Below, piece after piece: positions 18,080 through 28,465 of a stretch of 64,000 nt of DNA (position 1 is the stretch's first letter; each line of letters starts with the position of its first letter). Under the pieces are notes generated by a model that was not told the DNA's origin, made no database searches, and saw only the letters and a list, made by a program, of their open reading frames with translations. The DNA is from Yoonia vestfoldensis SKA53 (GTDB lineage: Bacteria > Pseudomonadota > Alphaproteobacteria > Rhodobacterales > Rhodobacteraceae). The stretch lies in the NCBI RefSeq assembly GCF_000152785.1, contig NZ_CH672414.1, forward strand, positions 957,472 through 1,021,471. Direction: 5' to 3'. Both the position numbers and the translations under genes were made by a program.

Positions 18080-19455
18080 CAGAAAAAGTCGATACTGACC
18101 TGCAACAGCCGTTCCACTTCGGGGACATCGGCGGTCATGGCAAAGATGGCGATCACATCGCCTTCTTCGATGCGGGTGTCGGCGGTCGGGCGGATCACTT
18201 TGCCTTCTTTCATCATGCCGCCGATCAGCGTGCCTTCGGGGAAATCAATATCCTTGATCTTTTGGCCCGCGATGGGCGAAGTGCTCAGAACCTGCGCCTC
18301 GATCACCTCGGCCTCGGCGTCGCCGATGGAATAGACGTTGCGCACCCGGCCATGGCGGATATGGCGCAGGATCGAACTGACCGTGGTGGCGCGCGGGTTG
18401 ATATAGGCGTCGATATCCAGCGGCCCCATCAGCGGCACCAGCGTGGGGTCATTGACCAGACAGATCGCCATGGCACAGCCCATTTCCTTGGCCCGAACAG
18501 CGGCCAGCAGGTTGGTCTTGTCGTCATCGGTGACCACGAGCACGGCATCGGCATTCATGATCCCCGCCTCATCCAGCAGCGCAGTGTCCAGCCCGTCGCC
18601 ATGCAGCACGATGGTGCGGTCCAGCGCATCGGCGGCGCGTTCGGCGGCGGCGCGGTCTTTCTCGATCACCTTGACGCGGATTCTTTCGGTGCGCGCCTCC
18701 AGCGCCAGTGCCACCCCAAGGCCGACATTGCCGCCGCCAATAATGACGATGCGCTCTTGTTTCGACTGCGTCTTGCCAAAGATTTCCAGCGTGCGGTTCA
18801 AATCCTCGGTATGGGTGAACAGATAACAATCGTCGCCCGCGAAAATCTGGTCCTCGGCGGATGGCACGAACAGCGTACCTTCGCGCCGGATGCCGACGAC
18901 GATGGCGCGCAGCGTCGAAAACAGATCGGTCAATTGCCGCAGCGGCGTGTTGATGACGGGGCAATCATCGGCAATGGTGATCCCCAGCAATTGCGCGCGC
19001 CCGTCAAGGAAACTTTCGGTATCGAATGCGGCGGGGGCAGCCAGACGCTGCAACGCGGCTTCGGCCACTTCGCGTTCGGGCGAGATCACGACATCAATGG
19101 GCAGATGGTCCTTGCGGTACAGATCACCATAAGCAGGGTCGAGATAGGTTTGCGCCCGCAGGCGCGCGATTTTGCGTTGCACAGCGAAAACCGAATGGGC
19201 GACCTGACAGGTGACCATGTTCACCTCGTCCGAATAGGTGGCGGCGATCACCATATCGGCATCGCGCGCGCCTGCCCGTTCCAGCACGTCAGGATGGCTG
19301 GCAAAGCCGGTCACGCCTTGGACATCCAGCGTGTCGGTGGCGCGGCGCACCAGTTCGGGGTTATTATCGACAACGGTAACGTCGTTTTTCTCGCCCGACA
19401 GATGGCGCGCAATTTGCCAACCAACCTGCCCCGCGCCGCAAATGATAACTTTCAT
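18079..19455 (-). CDS. trkA: Trk potassium transporter NAD-binding regulator TrkA
   Basis: 458 aa cytoplasmic gating protein with two RCK units. The first Rossmann motif is GAGQVGWQIARHLSG (residues 7-21), with a TrkA-C domain around residues 140-225; the second motif is GGGNVGLGVALALE (about 241-254), with a second TrkA-C domain to the end. It senses NAD(H)/ATP and opens TrkH. It overlaps ntrX by four bases and trkH by one base, placing potassium uptake in the Ntr transcription unit, as in other Rhodobacterales. Confidence 0.95.
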   Translation of the reverse strand: MKVIICGAGQVGWQIARHLSGEKNDVTVVDNNPELVRRATDTLDVQGVTGFASHPDVLERAGARDADMVIAATYSDEVNMVTCQVAHSVFAVQRKIARLRAQTYLDPAYGDLYRKDHLPIDVVISPEREVAEAALQRLAAPAAFDTESFLDGRAQLLGITIADDCPVINTPLRQLTDLFSTLRAIVVGIRREGTLFVPSAEDQIFAGDDCYLFTHTEDLNRTLEIFGKTQSKQERIVIIGGGNVGLGVALALEARTERIRVKVIEKDRAAAERAADALDRTIVLHGDGLDTALLDEAGIMNADAVLVVTDDDKTNLLAAVRAKEMGCAMAICLVNDPTLVPLMGPLDIDAYINPRATTVSSILRHIRHGRVRNVYSIGDAEAEVIEAQVLSTSPIAGQKIKDIDFPEGTLIGGMMKEGKVIRPTADTRIEEGDVIAIFAMTADVPEVERLLQVSIDFF

Positions 19456-20855
19456 CCCACGTCACCGTCGATATAGGCGACACGCCCGCCCGATTTCGAT
19501 GTCGTCACCACGCCCAGCGATTTCAGCTTGCGGTGCAGCGCCGAGCGTTCCATCCCGACAAAAGACGCCGTGCGGCTGATATTGCCGCCAAACCGGTTGA
19601 TCTGGGTCAGCAGATATTCGCGTTCGAACAATTCGCGCGCCTCGCGCAATGGCAACGTGGCAAGCCCGCCCGCCAGCACGATCCGGCCTGAATCGTCGGT
19701 GTTATCTTCGGTAGCGGGCAGTTCACGGGCGGATATGTCACCGCGACTTTCACCAAGGATCAAAGCACGTTCTATCACGTTCTTTAACTGTCGTACGTTG
19801 CCCGGCCAATGCATCGTCTGCAACAAGGCGCGCGCATCATCGGCCAATCTGCGTAACGGCAGGCCCTGAACGGTGTTGAACAATGTAATGAAATGGTCGG
19901 CCAGCACCGGAATATCCTCGCGCCGTTCTTCGAGTGAGGGAACAGCAATTGGCACGACATTCAGCCGGTGGAACAATTCCTCTCGGAACACACCCGCCAA
20001 AATCGCCGCAGAAAGATCGCGGTTGGTGCTGGAAATCACACGCAGATCGACCTGCACCTTGTCATTGCCTCCGACCCGCTGGAACCGCTGATCCACCAGC
20101 ACCCGCAGGATTTTCGATTGCGTCCCAAGCGGCATATCGGCCACTTCGTCAAAATAGATCACGCCGCCGTTGGCTTCTTCGAGCAGACCAGGTTCCACAC
20201 CGCGGCCTGCACCTTCGCGGCCGAATAGCACCTCTTCCATGCGGTCGGGCGCGATGGTGGCGGAACTGACAGTCACGAAAGGCGCATTGGCGCGTGCAGA
20301 ATTGGCATGGATATAGCGTGCGGCGATTTCCTTGCCCGCACCCGCAGGGCCGGTCAGCATCACGCGCCCGTTCGATTTTGTCACCTTGTCGAGCTGCGAT
20401 TTCAGCATCCGGAACGCGGCACTTTCGCCAATCATTTCCGCCTGTGCAATCTCGCCGCGTTTGAGTTCGCTGTTTTCACGGCGCAGGCGGGATGTTTCCA
20501 TCGCCCGGCGGATCACGACCAGCAACTGGTCGATATTGAAGGGTTTTTCGATGAAATCATAAGCGCCCTGTTTGATCGCTGCGACCGCGATTTCGATATT
20601 GCCATGGCCTGAAATGATGACAATCGGCACTTCGGGGTGATCGCGTTTCACCGTCTTGAGGATGTCGATCCCGTCCATATTGCTGTCTTTGAGCCAGATA
20701 TCGAGGATCATCAGCGCCGGCACCTCTGCCGCGATCTGCGCCATGCATTCGTCCGATGTGCCCGCCAGCCGCGTGCTGAACCCTTCGTCGCGCAGGATGT
20801 CGGAAATCAGCTCCCGGATATCGCGTTCGTCATCTGTGATCAGGATATCGCCCAT
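19452..20855 (-). CDS. ntrX: Response regulator NtrX
   Basis: 467 aa. Receiver domain at residues 1-120 with phosphoacceptor Asp52 (LDIWLKD), AAA+ domain with Walker A GPAGAGKE (about residue 166) and Walker B VIYFDEVADM, and a Fis-type HTH at the end (GGNISRTASFVGMERSALHRKL). The GAFTGA loop needed to contact sigma-54 is absent: the region reads LFGREGAGRGVEPGLL. It is the partner of NtrY and controls nitrogen and redox or envelope responses in alphaproteobacteria. It follows ntrY by seven bases. Confidence 0.94.
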   Translation of the reverse strand: MGDILITDDERDIRELISDILRDEGFSTRLAGTSDECMAQIAAEVPALMILDIWLKDSNMDGIDILKTVKRDHPEVPIVIISGHGNIEIAVAAIKQGAYDFIEKPFNIDQLLVVIRRAMETSRLRRENSELKRGEIAQAEMIGESAAFRMLKSQLDKVTKSNGRVMLTGPAGAGKEIAARYIHANSARANAPFVTVSSATIAPDRMEEVLFGREGAGRGVEPGLLEEANGGVIYFDEVADMPLGTQSKILRVLVDQRFQRVGGNDKVQVDLRVISSTNRDLSAAILAGVFREELFHRLNVVPIAVPSLEERREDIPVLADHFITLFNTVQGLPLRRLADDARALLQTMHWPGNVRQLKNVIERALILGESRGDISARELPATEDNTDDSGRIVLAGGLATLPLREARELFEREYLLTQINRFGGNISRTASFVGMERSALHRKLKSLGVVTTSKSGGRVAYIDGDVG

Positions 20856-20862
20856 ATCGTCC

Positions 20863-23112
20863 TCATGCTGGTATTCTTGCGTTTTCGTGTTGTGCCTGCA
20901 CCGCAGGCAGATGGATCACCGCCGCCGCCCCCGCGTGCGTATTGCCCGCAAAGATATCGGCATCGGTCAGGGTAAGTGTGCCACCGTGTTCTTCGATGAT
21001 CTTTTTGACAATAGAAAGGCCAAGGCCGGTCCCTTTGTCGCGCGTCGTGACATAGGGTTCGAACAGGCGCGCGCGGTCTTCGGGCAGGCCGATACCATTG
21101 TCTGCAATCGTGATGCTGACGCGGTTGCCGTCTTGCTGCATCGCGATCCTGATTTGTGGCGCGTAACCTTCGGACCCGTGTTTTTCGATATAGGTTTCCG
21201 TGGCTTCGCCAGCGTTCTTGATCAGGTTCAGCAAGGCCTGCGAAATCATTGTCGCATCCATATCGGCCAGAATGGCAACATCCGGCAGATCGCCGGTGAT
21301 CTTGACCTGTGGCTGGCCTGCGCGTTGCAACATGATGGCATCAGCCACCACCTTGGTCAGATCATTCAGCACCAGCACGGGTTCAGGCATCCGCGCGAAT
21401 TTGGAAAACTCATCAACAATACGGCGCAAGTCATTGGTTTGGCGCACGATCACATCCGTCATCTGATCCAGCGCCTCTGCATCGTCACCAACCTGCGCGC
21501 GGAATTTACGCTTGATCCGTTCCGCCGACAGCTGGATCGGGGTGAGCGGGTTCTTGATCTCATGCGCGATGCGGCGCGCGACATCACCCCAGGCGGCCAT
21601 GCGCTGCGCACTGACCAGATCGGTCACATCGTCAAAGGCCACAACGTAGCCTTCCAATGCACCACCATCGGTGCGACGCGGCGACATGCGCACCAGCAGG
21701 CTTTCTTGCTGGCCTTTGCGGATCAGGTTGATCTGGTCCTGCACAGACTCGTGGCCCGATTGGCGGACTTGTTCGAACAGGGCCGCAAATTCCGGCACGG
21801 CGACCGACAGCGAATGATCGGCGCTATCGTCATTCACCGACAAAAGCCTGCGCGCCGACGGGTTTACAAAGGCAACACGCCCATCCGCATCCAACCCCAC
21901 AACCCCCGATGTCACCGAACTCAGCACGGAATCAAACAGCCGCCTGCGCCGTTCGGAGATGCGGTTACTGTTCAACAACGCCTCGCGCTGGCCTTTCAAC
22001 TGGCCGGTCATCTGGTTGAAATAATGGCCCAATTGCGAAATCTCGTCGTCGCCTTCATCTTCGATCACGCGCACGTCCAGATCGCCGGACCCGACGCGCT
22101 GCGACGCCGATACCAGCCGCCCCACTGGGCGCGACAGCCGTTCGGCAAACCACAGCCCGCCCCAGATCGCGCCAAGGATCAGGATCAGTGCAAAACCAAG
22201 ATACAATAGCCCGAACTGAAACAGCATCCGGCCCTGATCAGACGCAAGCTGTTCATATTGCTGCACCGTTTCGGTGGTTTCATCCAGCAAGGCCAGCACG
22301 TTGCCATCCACATCGCGGGTGACATACAAAAACCGGTCGGGAAAGGTTTCCAGCGGGATCAATGCGCGGAATTCGTTGTTTTCGGGGTCTTCGAAGATCA
22401 CCAGCTGTTCATCGCGCGCGCGGGTGAAATCATCGGCAGCGGGCCGTTCATAATCAAATTCATAAGACCCGACCGCCCGCGCCGCGATCACGCCTGCACT
22501 GTCAATGACAAACGCCTCGCTCAGCCCGCGGTCGATCTGGCCCTGCACCTCGCCCAAGGCTAGCCGCAGATCGCCGTCATCCATGAACAGATCGCGCTGG
22601 CGTTCGCGGTTCAGATAGGCGGCCAGCCCCTGCGCATCGCGGGTCAGATCCTGGATATGTTCTTCCTCATAGGCCTGCGCGGTGGTCAGCGAGGTGCGCA
22701 GCACATTGCCCACAGGTTCCGAAAACAACCCGTCGAGAGCGACCGACAGCAACAACACCGAAAATACCGCGACCAGCACCGTGGGGATCAGCGCGAAAAC
22801 GGCAAACACGCTGGTCAGCCGCAGATGCAGCCGCGATCCGGCGGATTTCGCGCGCCGGGCCGCGATCATCCGCGCCACCAGCCGCATCACCAGCGCCATG
22901 ACAATCAGGATAAAAACCAGGTCGATCAGCAGCATGACCTGCAAAGTGCGCGATGACGTGCCCTGCCCCAGCGGCCCGACCACCCAATAGGTCAGGCCCG
23001 CGAGCACCGGCGCGCAAAACAGCAGCGTCAGTGTCAGGGCATTTTGCACATGACGCTGCCGGAACCAGCGGACCAGTCGGGTGAAATCCATTCGCAGAAG
23101 GGTACGCTGCAC
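20863..23112 (-). CDS. ntrY: Sensor histidine kinase NtrY
   Basis: 749 aa. N-terminal membrane segments at about residues 25-50, 60-85 and 100-130, a periplasmic or extracytoplasmic stretch, another membrane segment near 285-305, then HAMP (about 305-360), PAS (about 375-480), and the kinase core with H-box [23 protein letters not shown]-box LLNLIKNAGEA, and G-boxes ADNGIGLPED and GTGLGLSIVKKIIEEHGG. An internal ATG at 23091 is an alternative start. It phosphorylates NtrX. About 100 bases separate it from ntrC. Confidence 0.94.
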   Translation of the reverse strand: MQRTLLRMDFTRLVRWFRQRHVQNALTLTLLFCAPVLAGLTYWVVGPLGQGTSSRTLQVMLLIDLVFILIVMALVMRLVARMIAARRAKSAGSRLHLRLTSVFAVFALIPTVLVAVFSVLLLSVALDGLFSEPVGNVLRTSLTTAQAYEEEHIQDLTRDAQGLAAYLNRERQRDLFMDDGDLRLALGEVQGQIDRGLSEAFVIDSAGVIAARAVGSYEFDYERPAADDFTRARDEQLVIFEDPENNEFRALIPLETFPDRFLYVTRDVDGNVLALLDETTETVQQYEQLASDQGRMLFQFGLLYLGFALILILGAIWGGLWFAERLSRPVGRLVSASQRVGSGDLDVRVIEDEGDDEISQLGHYFNQMTGQLKGQREALLNSNRISERRRRLFDSVLSSVTSGVVGLDADGRVAFVNPSARRLLSVNDDSADHSLSVAVPEFAALFEQVRQSGHESVQDQINLIRKGQQESLLVRMSPRRTDGGALEGYVVAFDDVTDLVSAQRMAAWGDVARRIAHEIKNPLTPIQLSAERIKRKFRAQVGDDAEALDQMTDVIVRQTNDLRRIVDEFSKFARMPEPVLVLNDLTKVVADAIMLQRAGQPQVKITGDLPDVAILADMDATMISQALLNLIKNAGEATETYIEKHGSEGYAPQIRIAMQQDGNRVSITIADNGIGLPEDRARLFEPYVTTRDKGTGLGLSIVKKIIEEHGGTLTLTDADIFAGNTHAGAAAVIHLPAVQAQHENARIPA

Positions 23113-23214
23113 GCGTGCCGCCTTGTGATTAAGGCGGGGCTACCCCCGCATGACCGCATTTGCCGTGGTAATCCCGCCCTGCTGACGCAGTAAGGCCACG
23201 GTTCTGTTGCGGTT

Positions 23215-24591
23215 TTACATCAATTTGCGGCGGCGTGTCACGCGGATATCCAGATCGGTGATCTTCTTGCGCAAAGTATTGCGGTTGATCCCCAAAAGGT
23301 CGGCGCATTTCGCCTGATTACCGCCGGTGGCATCGAGCGCGATTTCGATCAGCGGGCCTTCGACCTCTTTCAAAATACGGTTGTGCAGGCCGGGCGGCGG
23401 CAGCACCCCGCCATGCAGGTCGAAATATCGGCGCAGATGCTTGCCCACGCTGGCAGAGAGTTTTTCCCCCTCGCCACCAGAGCGCAAAGGCTCGATCGCG
23501 GGCTGGTTGCCCAGCACCATTTCCACCTCGGCGCGCGAAATCTCATCCTCGGCGGCGGTGAACACCAGCCGGCGCACGGCGTTTTCAAGCTGGCGCACAT
23601 TGCCGGGCCAGCTATAGGCGCGGACCATGTCGATCGCGGCAGCCCCGAACCGGCGTGCGGGCGCGCCTTCGCGTTCGGCACGCGCCAGAAAATGATCGGC
23701 CAACAACGGAATGTCATCGACCCTTTCGCGCAAGGATGGCACGGCGACGGTGACACCGCCCAGCCGATAGAACAGGTCTTCGCGAAAAGAGCCGTCTTCC
23801 ATCCGGATCATCAGGTCGTTTTGCGATGTGGCCATGATCCGCGGCGCGTTTTCGCCCAAAGTATCCAGCATCCGCACGATGCGCGCCTGATCGGCATCGG
23901 TCAGGTCGCTGACCTCGTCAAACAGGATCGTGCCACCGCGCGCGCGCGACAGGATCGTGGACGGCCCATCCATCCCGTCCAGATCGGCGGGGGCCACGAC
24001 GATGAAAGGCAGGCTGCGACGGTCAGAAAAATCATGTACCGCGCGTGCGATCAGCGACTTGCCAGTCCCGCTTTCGCCGGTGATCAGCACCGGCAGCTGG
24101 GTGTTCATCACCCGCGCAACCAGCCGGTACAGCGCCTGCATCACCCCCGTGCGCCCCACCAGAGGCAGATCGCCGCCCTGTTCGGTCGCATTCAAGTCCG
24201 GGGCGCGCGAAATTCCGGCACGGCGTTTGGTTTCCAGCGCACGCGCTGCACGTTTCATCAGATCGGGCAGATCAAAAGGTTTGGGCAGATAATCATAGGC
24301 GTCAGCCTCGGCTGCCTGAATGGCGGTCATGATCGTGTTTTGTGCCGAAATCACGATCACCGGCAGACCGGGGCGCAGGGCGGCGATTTTGGGCAATTGT
24401 TCCAAGCCGTTGCCATCAGGCATGATGACATCGGAAATCACCAGATCGCCCTTGCCTTCTTCGACCCAGCGCATCAGCGTCACCAGCGATGACGTCGCAT
24501 GGACCTTGCAGCCCGCCCGCGTCAGGGCCTGGGTCAAGACGGTGCGGATCGTGCGGTCGTCATCGGCAACCAGAATTGTCCCGTCCATCAA
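23215..24591 (-). CDS. ntrC: Nitrogen regulation response regulator NtrC
   Basis: 458 aa. Receiver domain with phosphoacceptor Asp54 ([10 protein letters not shown]), AAA+ domain with Walker A GESGTGKS and Walker [11 protein letters not shown], and C-terminal Fis HTH ([22 protein letters not shown]). The sigma-54 contact motif GAFTGA is missing; the corresponding region runs from [10 protein letters not shown] to [10 protein letters not shown]. This is the Rhodobacter capsulatus type, which is known to activate with the housekeeping sigma-70 polymerase. It overlaps ntrB by four bases. Confidence 0.94.
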   Translation of the reverse strand: MMDGTILVADDDRTIRTVLTQALTRAGCKVHATSSLVTLMRWVEEGKGDLVISDVIMPDGNGLEQLPKIAALRPGLPVIVISAQNTIMTAIQAAEADAYDYLPKPFDLPDLMKRAARALETKRRAGISRAPDLNATEQGGDLPLVGRTGVMQALYRLVARVMNTQLPVLITGESGTGKSLIARAVHDFSDRRSLPFIVVAPADLDGMDGPSTILSRARGGTILFDEVSDLTDADQARIVRMLDTLGENAPRIMATSQNDLMIRMEDGSFREDLFYRLGGVTVAVPSLRERVDDIPLLADHFLARAEREGAPARRFGAAAIDMVRAYSWPGNVRQLENAVRRLVFTAAEDEISRAEVEMVLGNQPAIEPLRSGGEGEKLSASVGKHLRRYFDLHGGVLPPPGLHNRILKEVEGPLIEIALDATGGNQAKCADLLGINRNTLRKKITDLDIRVTRRRKLM

Positions 24592-25664
24592 TCTTCTCCT
24601 GTTTCAGTCTCTTTGGGCGCCAGCGGCAGCGAGATGCGAAAACAGGTGCGCCCCGGCACCGAATCCACCGTGATCCAGCCGCCACCGTCGCCGATCAGTT
24701 TCGACACCAGCGCCAGCCCCAAGCCGGTGCCGTTTTCCTTGCCCGATATAAAAGGTTCGAACACATCCGCCGCGATGGCAGGCGGCAGGCCGGGGCCATC
24801 GTCGATAATCTCGATCTGCAGGGGCAGCCGGGATTGGGTGCCGTCATTGCGCCGCACCCGCAGGGATGTGTCGTAAAACGTATGTAGCCGGATCGCGCCG
24901 CCGTCCCTGTTGGCCTCGGCTGCGTTTTTCAAAAGGTTCAGAAACACCTGCAACAGCTGATCCGCATCGGCCATGGTGCGCGGCAGGGATGGATCGTAAT
25001 CCTCGATATACAGCATATGCGCGCCAAAACCCACGGATGCAGACTGGCGCGCGCGGTCCAGCACATCGTGGATGTTCACAGGCTTGAGCAGCGGCGGGCG
25101 CAGATTGCCGAATTGTTCCACCTGTTCGAGCAGTTTGACGATCCGGCGGCTTTCCTCGACGATCAGGTCGGTCAATTCGCGGTCTTCGGTTGTCAGCCCC
25201 ATCGACAAAAGCTGTGCCGCGCCGGTGATCCCCGCCAGCGGGTTCTTGATCTCATGCGCCAGCATTTCGGCCATGCCGATCGCCGATTTCGCAGCCTTGG
25301 CAGAGGAATGGTTCTGCGTCACACGGCTGGCAATCTCGCGCGGGCTGATCATCACGATCATCAGGTCGTCAGAGCCTTGCAGCGGCGCGAATTGCAGGTT
25401 GCACATCATCGGCGGGTTTTCACCGCTGCCGACATCGACATCATTCACGAACAGCGACGTGCGATTGGCCCGCGCGCGGGCAAAAGGTGCCTCTAGCGGG
25501 GCGTCGATCATCACCTTTTCCCAGATCCGCTGGCCGATCAGCGACCGTGTGGACAGGTTCAGGAAACTTTCCGCCGCAGGATTGCTCAGGATGATGATGT
25601 CATCGCCGTCCAGCAGCAAGGCAGGCACCGGCAGCGACGACCAAAGGGCTGTGTCCTGAATCAT
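24588..25664 (-). CDS. ntrB: Nitrogen regulation sensor kinase NtrB
   Basis: 358 aa soluble kinase/phosphatase. PAS domain at residues about 5-115 ([23 protein letters not shown]), H-box [22 protein letters not shown] near residue 137, N-box [17 protein letters not shown]-boxes DDGPGLPP and [18 protein letters not shown]. It controls NtrC phosphorylation in response to PII. The start overlaps the dusB stop by four bases and its stop overlaps the ntrC start, so dusB-ntrB-ntrC are translationally coupled. Confidence 0.94.
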   Translation of the reverse strand: MIQDTALWSSLPVPALLLDGDDIIILSNPAAESFLNLSTRSLIGQRIWEKVMIDAPLEAPFARARANRTSLFVNDVDVGSGENPPMMCNLQFAPLQGSDDLMIVMISPREIASRVTQNHSSAKAAKSAIGMAEMLAHEIKNPLAGITGAAQLLSMGLTTEDRELTDLIVEESRRIVKLLEQVEQFGNLRPPLLKPVNIHDVLDRARQSASVGFGAHMLYIEDYDPSLPRTMADADQLLQVFLNLLKNAAEANRDGGAIRLHTFYDTSLRVRRNDGTQSRLPLQIEIIDDGPGLPPAIAADVFEPFISGKENGTGLGLALVSKLIGDGGGWITVDSVPGRTCFRISLPLAPKETETGED

Positions 25665-26662
25665 GCCGCCACCCGCATCGCCAAGGCATCGGCCAGATCG
25701 CGCAGTACCGCATCGGGGGTGTCATGCGTCAGGATCGCCTTGCGCAGACCGGCGGGTGTGCCAGCTTCATCCATATACCAGCCCAGATGTTTGCGCGCGA
25801 CACGCCGCCCCAGATCCAGCCCGTAGAACGACAGCATCGCGCTGTAATGCGCGCCAACCATGTCGATAAAGTCCGCCCCTTGCGGGATCACGGGCATCTT
25901 GGTGCCATGCAGCCGTGCTGCGACCTGTGCCAGCACCCAAGGCCGCCCCTGCGCGCCCCGCCCGATCATCACGCCGTCTGCGCCGGACAATGCCAGCGCC
26001 TGTTTCGCAGCCTCCGGCCCAGTGATATCACCATTGGCGATGACGGGGATGCTGACAGCCTGCTTGATTTCGCGGATGGCGCGCCAATCGGCGGCCCCTT
26101 TGTAAAACTGGCAACGCGTGCGCCCGTGGATCGTGACCAGCCTGATGCCCGCATCCTGCGCGCGCCGTGCCACATCAGCAGCGTTCAGGCAATCATGGTC
26201 CCAGCCCAGCCGCGTTTTCAGCGTCACAGGCAGCTTGACCGCGTTCACCACAGCCTCGATCAACCGCAGCGCGTGGTCAGGGTCGCGCAGCAGCGCAGAC
26301 CCGGAATAGCCGTTGGTGACCTTTTTCGCCGGACAGCCCATGTTGATGTCGATCATCGCGGCGCCATTGGCCTCGATCATGCGGGCGGCCTCTGCCAGCC
26401 AATACGCCTCGCGTCCGGCGATCTGGACGGCGGTGCCTTGCTGGTCATAACCAAGCTCTGCCCTTTCGCGCACGCCGGGTTTGGCCTGCACCATTTCCTG
26501 ACTGGCGACCATTTCACTGACAACCCAGCCCGCACCGAAAGACGCCACCAATTGCCGGAACGGCAGATCGGTGATCCCCGCCAGTGGCGCAAGAGCGACG
26601 GGCGGTTGCAGCCTGACATTGTCAAGAATGATGGCGGTTGTTTCAGTCAAAAGATACGACAT
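25661..26662 (-). CDS. dusB: tRNA-dihydrouridine synthase (nifR3)
   Basis: 333 aa flavoprotein that reduces uridines in the tRNA D-loop with NADPH. TIM-barrel motifs are LAPLAGITDLPFRQL, the catalytic-cysteine region INMGCPAKKVTNGYSGSAL, VTLKTRLGWD, TIHGRTRCQFYKG and the FMN site VIANGDITG/GVMIGRGAQGRPW. The ATG at 26662 was chosen because conserved sequence begins shortly after it; the frame continues 16 codons further up. First gene of the ntr operon, historically nifR3. Confidence 0.95.
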   Translation of the reverse strand: MSYLLTETTAIILDNVRLQPPVALAPLAGITDLPFRQLVASFGAGWVVSEMVASQEMVQAKPGVRERAELGYDQQGTAVQIAGREAYWLAEAARMIEANGAAMIDINMGCPAKKVTNGYSGSALLRDPDHALRLIEAVVNAVKLPVTLKTRLGWDHDCLNAADVARRAQDAGIRLVTIHGRTRCQFYKGAADWRAIREIKQAVSIPVIANGDITGPEAAKQALALSGADGVMIGRGAQGRPWVLAQVAARLHGTKMPVIPQGADFIDMVGAHYSAMLSFYGLDLGRRVARKHLGWYMDEAGTPAGLRKAILTHDTPDAVLRDLADALAMRVAA

Positions 26663-26743
26663 CTGCCTAAAGGGTGAGCGTTGCTGCTGAAGTAAGCCGA
26701 ATAGCACCACATCACAACGTCAGAAGCATACGATTATCCCTGA

Positions 26744-26772
26744 ATAAAAGCATATGCCTAAAAATTAGTCAA
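26744..26772 (-). promoter_or_regulatory. Putative sigma-70 promoter of the dusB-ntr operon
   Basis: On the minus strand TTGACT (26767-26772) and TTTTAT (26744-26749) are separated by exactly 17 bases, about 80 bases upstream of the dusB start and inside the divergent gap with ispDF. Identified by eye. Confidence 0.4.
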
Positions 26773-26846
26773 AGCGCCTGTCAAAGAGACGAATTGCGCC
26801 GCAGCGCGCAGCGCCTTACACCAAGTCAAACAATCGCAGGATCGTC

Positions 26847-27980
26847 ATGACCACCACCGCCATCATCGTCGCCGCAGGCCGCGGCACCCGCGCCGGCGGG
26901 GATATTCCCAAGCAATGGCAAGACCTTGGCGGGCGCAGTATCGCGGCACTGGCGATGCAGCCCTTTGCAGACCACCCGCGCGTGGCGCATTTGGTGCTGG
27001 TATTGCATCCCGATGATCTGGCGACCGATCTGTGGCGTGACACGCCCACGGCAAGTGTCGTGGCAGGCGGGGCCACGCGCAAGGCCAGCGTCATGGCGGG
27101 CCTCGCGGCCGTGCCGGACACAACGACCCGCGTGCTGATTCACGATGCCGCGCGCCCGCTGGTGTCAGCGCAGATCATTGACCGCGTGCTGACAGCGCTC
27201 GACAGCCACCAAGGGGCCGCCCCTGCCGTGGCGGTGACCGACACGCTGTGGCACGGGGCGGATGGGGTGGTGACAGGGGTGCAACCACGCGACGGGCTTT
27301 ACCGCGCGCAGACGCCACAGGGGTTTCACCTTGCGCCCCTGCTGGCCGCGCATCTGGCGCAAGAGGATGACGCCACCGATGATGTGGGCGTCGCCCGCGC
27401 GGCGGGGCTGGACGTGGCCATCGTCGCGGGCGATGAGACCAATATCAAGATCACGACGCCGGGCGATTTTGCCCGCGCGGCACGGCTAATGGGGCAGGAT
27501 ATGGATATCAGATGTGGCAATGGCTATGACGTGCATCGCTTTGGGCCGGGCGATCATGTCTGGCTTTGCGGGGTCAAGGTGCCGCATGGGCGGTCCTTGC
27601 AGGGCCATTCGGACGCCGATGTGGGCATGCATGCCGTGACCGATGCGATCTATGGCGCGCTGGGCATGGGCGATATCGGCCAGCATTTCCCGCCATCCGA
27701 CCCGCAATGGAAAGGGGCCGACAGCCAGATTTTCCTGCGCCATGCCGTAGGTCTCGCGCGCGACCACGGCTATCGGGTCAGCAATGTCGATTGCACGCTT
27801 GTCTGCGAATATCCCAAGATCGGCCCGCATCAAGGGGCGATGAAAGCTGCATTGGCCGCGATCATGGGGCTGGCGGCGGACCGGATCAGCGTCAAGGCCA
27901 CGACATCCGAACGCCTCGGGTTCACAGGCCGCGAAGAAGGTATCGCATCGCTGGCAACCGTGACATTGGTGAAACCATGA
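26847..27980 (+). CDS. ispDF: Bifunctional IspD/IspF, MEP pathway
   Basis: 377 aa fusion. Residues 1-220 are IspD (2-C-methyl-D-erythritol 4-phosphate cytidylyltransferase): [31 protein letters not shown] and TPQGFH. Residues 222-377 are IspF (MECDP synthase): [21 protein letters not shown] with zinc ligands in [38 protein letters not shown] split across two motifs, and the C-terminal [15 protein letters not shown]. The fusion is common in alphaproteobacteria and couples two non-consecutive steps of isoprenoid precursor synthesis. It overlaps pgpA by four bases. Confidence 0.96.
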   Translation: MTTTAIIVAAGRGTRAGGDIPKQWQDLGGRSIAALAMQPFADHPRVAHLVLVLHPDDLATDLWRDTPTASVVAGGATRKASVMAGLAAVPDTTTRVLIHDAARPLVSAQIIDRVLTALDSHQGAAPAVAVTDTLWHGADGVVTGVQPRDGLYRAQTPQGFHLAPLLAAHLAQEDDATDDVGVARAAGLDVAIVAGDETNIKITTPGDFARAARLMGQDMDIRCGNGYDVHRFGPGDHVWLCGVKVPHGRSLQGHSDADVGMHAVTDAIYGALGMGDIGQHFPPSDPQWKGADSQIFLRHAVGLARDHGYRVSNVDCTLVCEYPKIGPHQGAMKAALAAIMGLAADRISVKATTSERLGFTGREEGIASLATVTLVKP

Positions 27981-28465
27981 CCCGTTTGATCGCCACGTTC
28001 TTTTATGTGGGCCACCTGCGCCCGGCCCCCGGCACTTGGGGCTCGCTCGCCGCGCTACCCGTGGCTTGGGCCTTGGTGATGCTTGCAGGCCCTTGGGCGC
28101 TGGTCGCAGGAATCGTGCTGGCTTATGGGCTTGGCCATTGGGCGACGGGCGTACAAACCGCAGGCAAGGCCGATCACGACCCCTCCGAGATCGTGATCGA
28201 CGAGGTTGCAGGCCAGTGGATCGCCCTGCTGCCCGTGGTCTTTGGTGCGGCGGCGCGCGATGCCGACTTGCTCGCGCTTTGGCCCGGCTGGGTCGCGGCG
28301 TTTGTGCTGTTCCGGCTGTTCGACATCACCAAATGGGGCCCCATCGGCTGGGCCGACCGGATGCATGGCCCCACCGGCGTCATGCTGGACGATGTGATCG
28401 CGGGTGCTTTTGCCGCAATCGGTGTCGTGGCGCTTGCCGCCTTGTTTCATCTGGTGCTGCTATGA
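27977..28465 (+). CDS. pgpA: Phosphatidylglycerophosphatase A
   Basis: 162 aa membrane phosphatase that converts phosphatidylglycerophosphate to phosphatidylglycerol. Family motifs are [17 protein letters not shown] at residues 12-28, [14 protein letters not shown] with acidic catalytic residues, [16 protein letters not shown], and [13 protein letters not shown]. Three or four hydrophobic segments. The ATG at 27977 overlaps the ispDF stop by four bases and the stop overlaps the next start by four bases, giving a tight ispDF-pgpA-cinA unit. Confidence 0.93.
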   Translation: MTRLIATFFYVGHLRPAPGTWGSLAALPVAWALVMLAGPWALVAGIVLAYGLGHWATGVQTAGKADHDPSEIVIDEVAGQWIALLPVVFGAAARDADLLALWPGWVAAFVLFRLFDITKWGPIGWADRMHGPTGVMLDDVIAGAFAAIGVVALAALFHLVLL

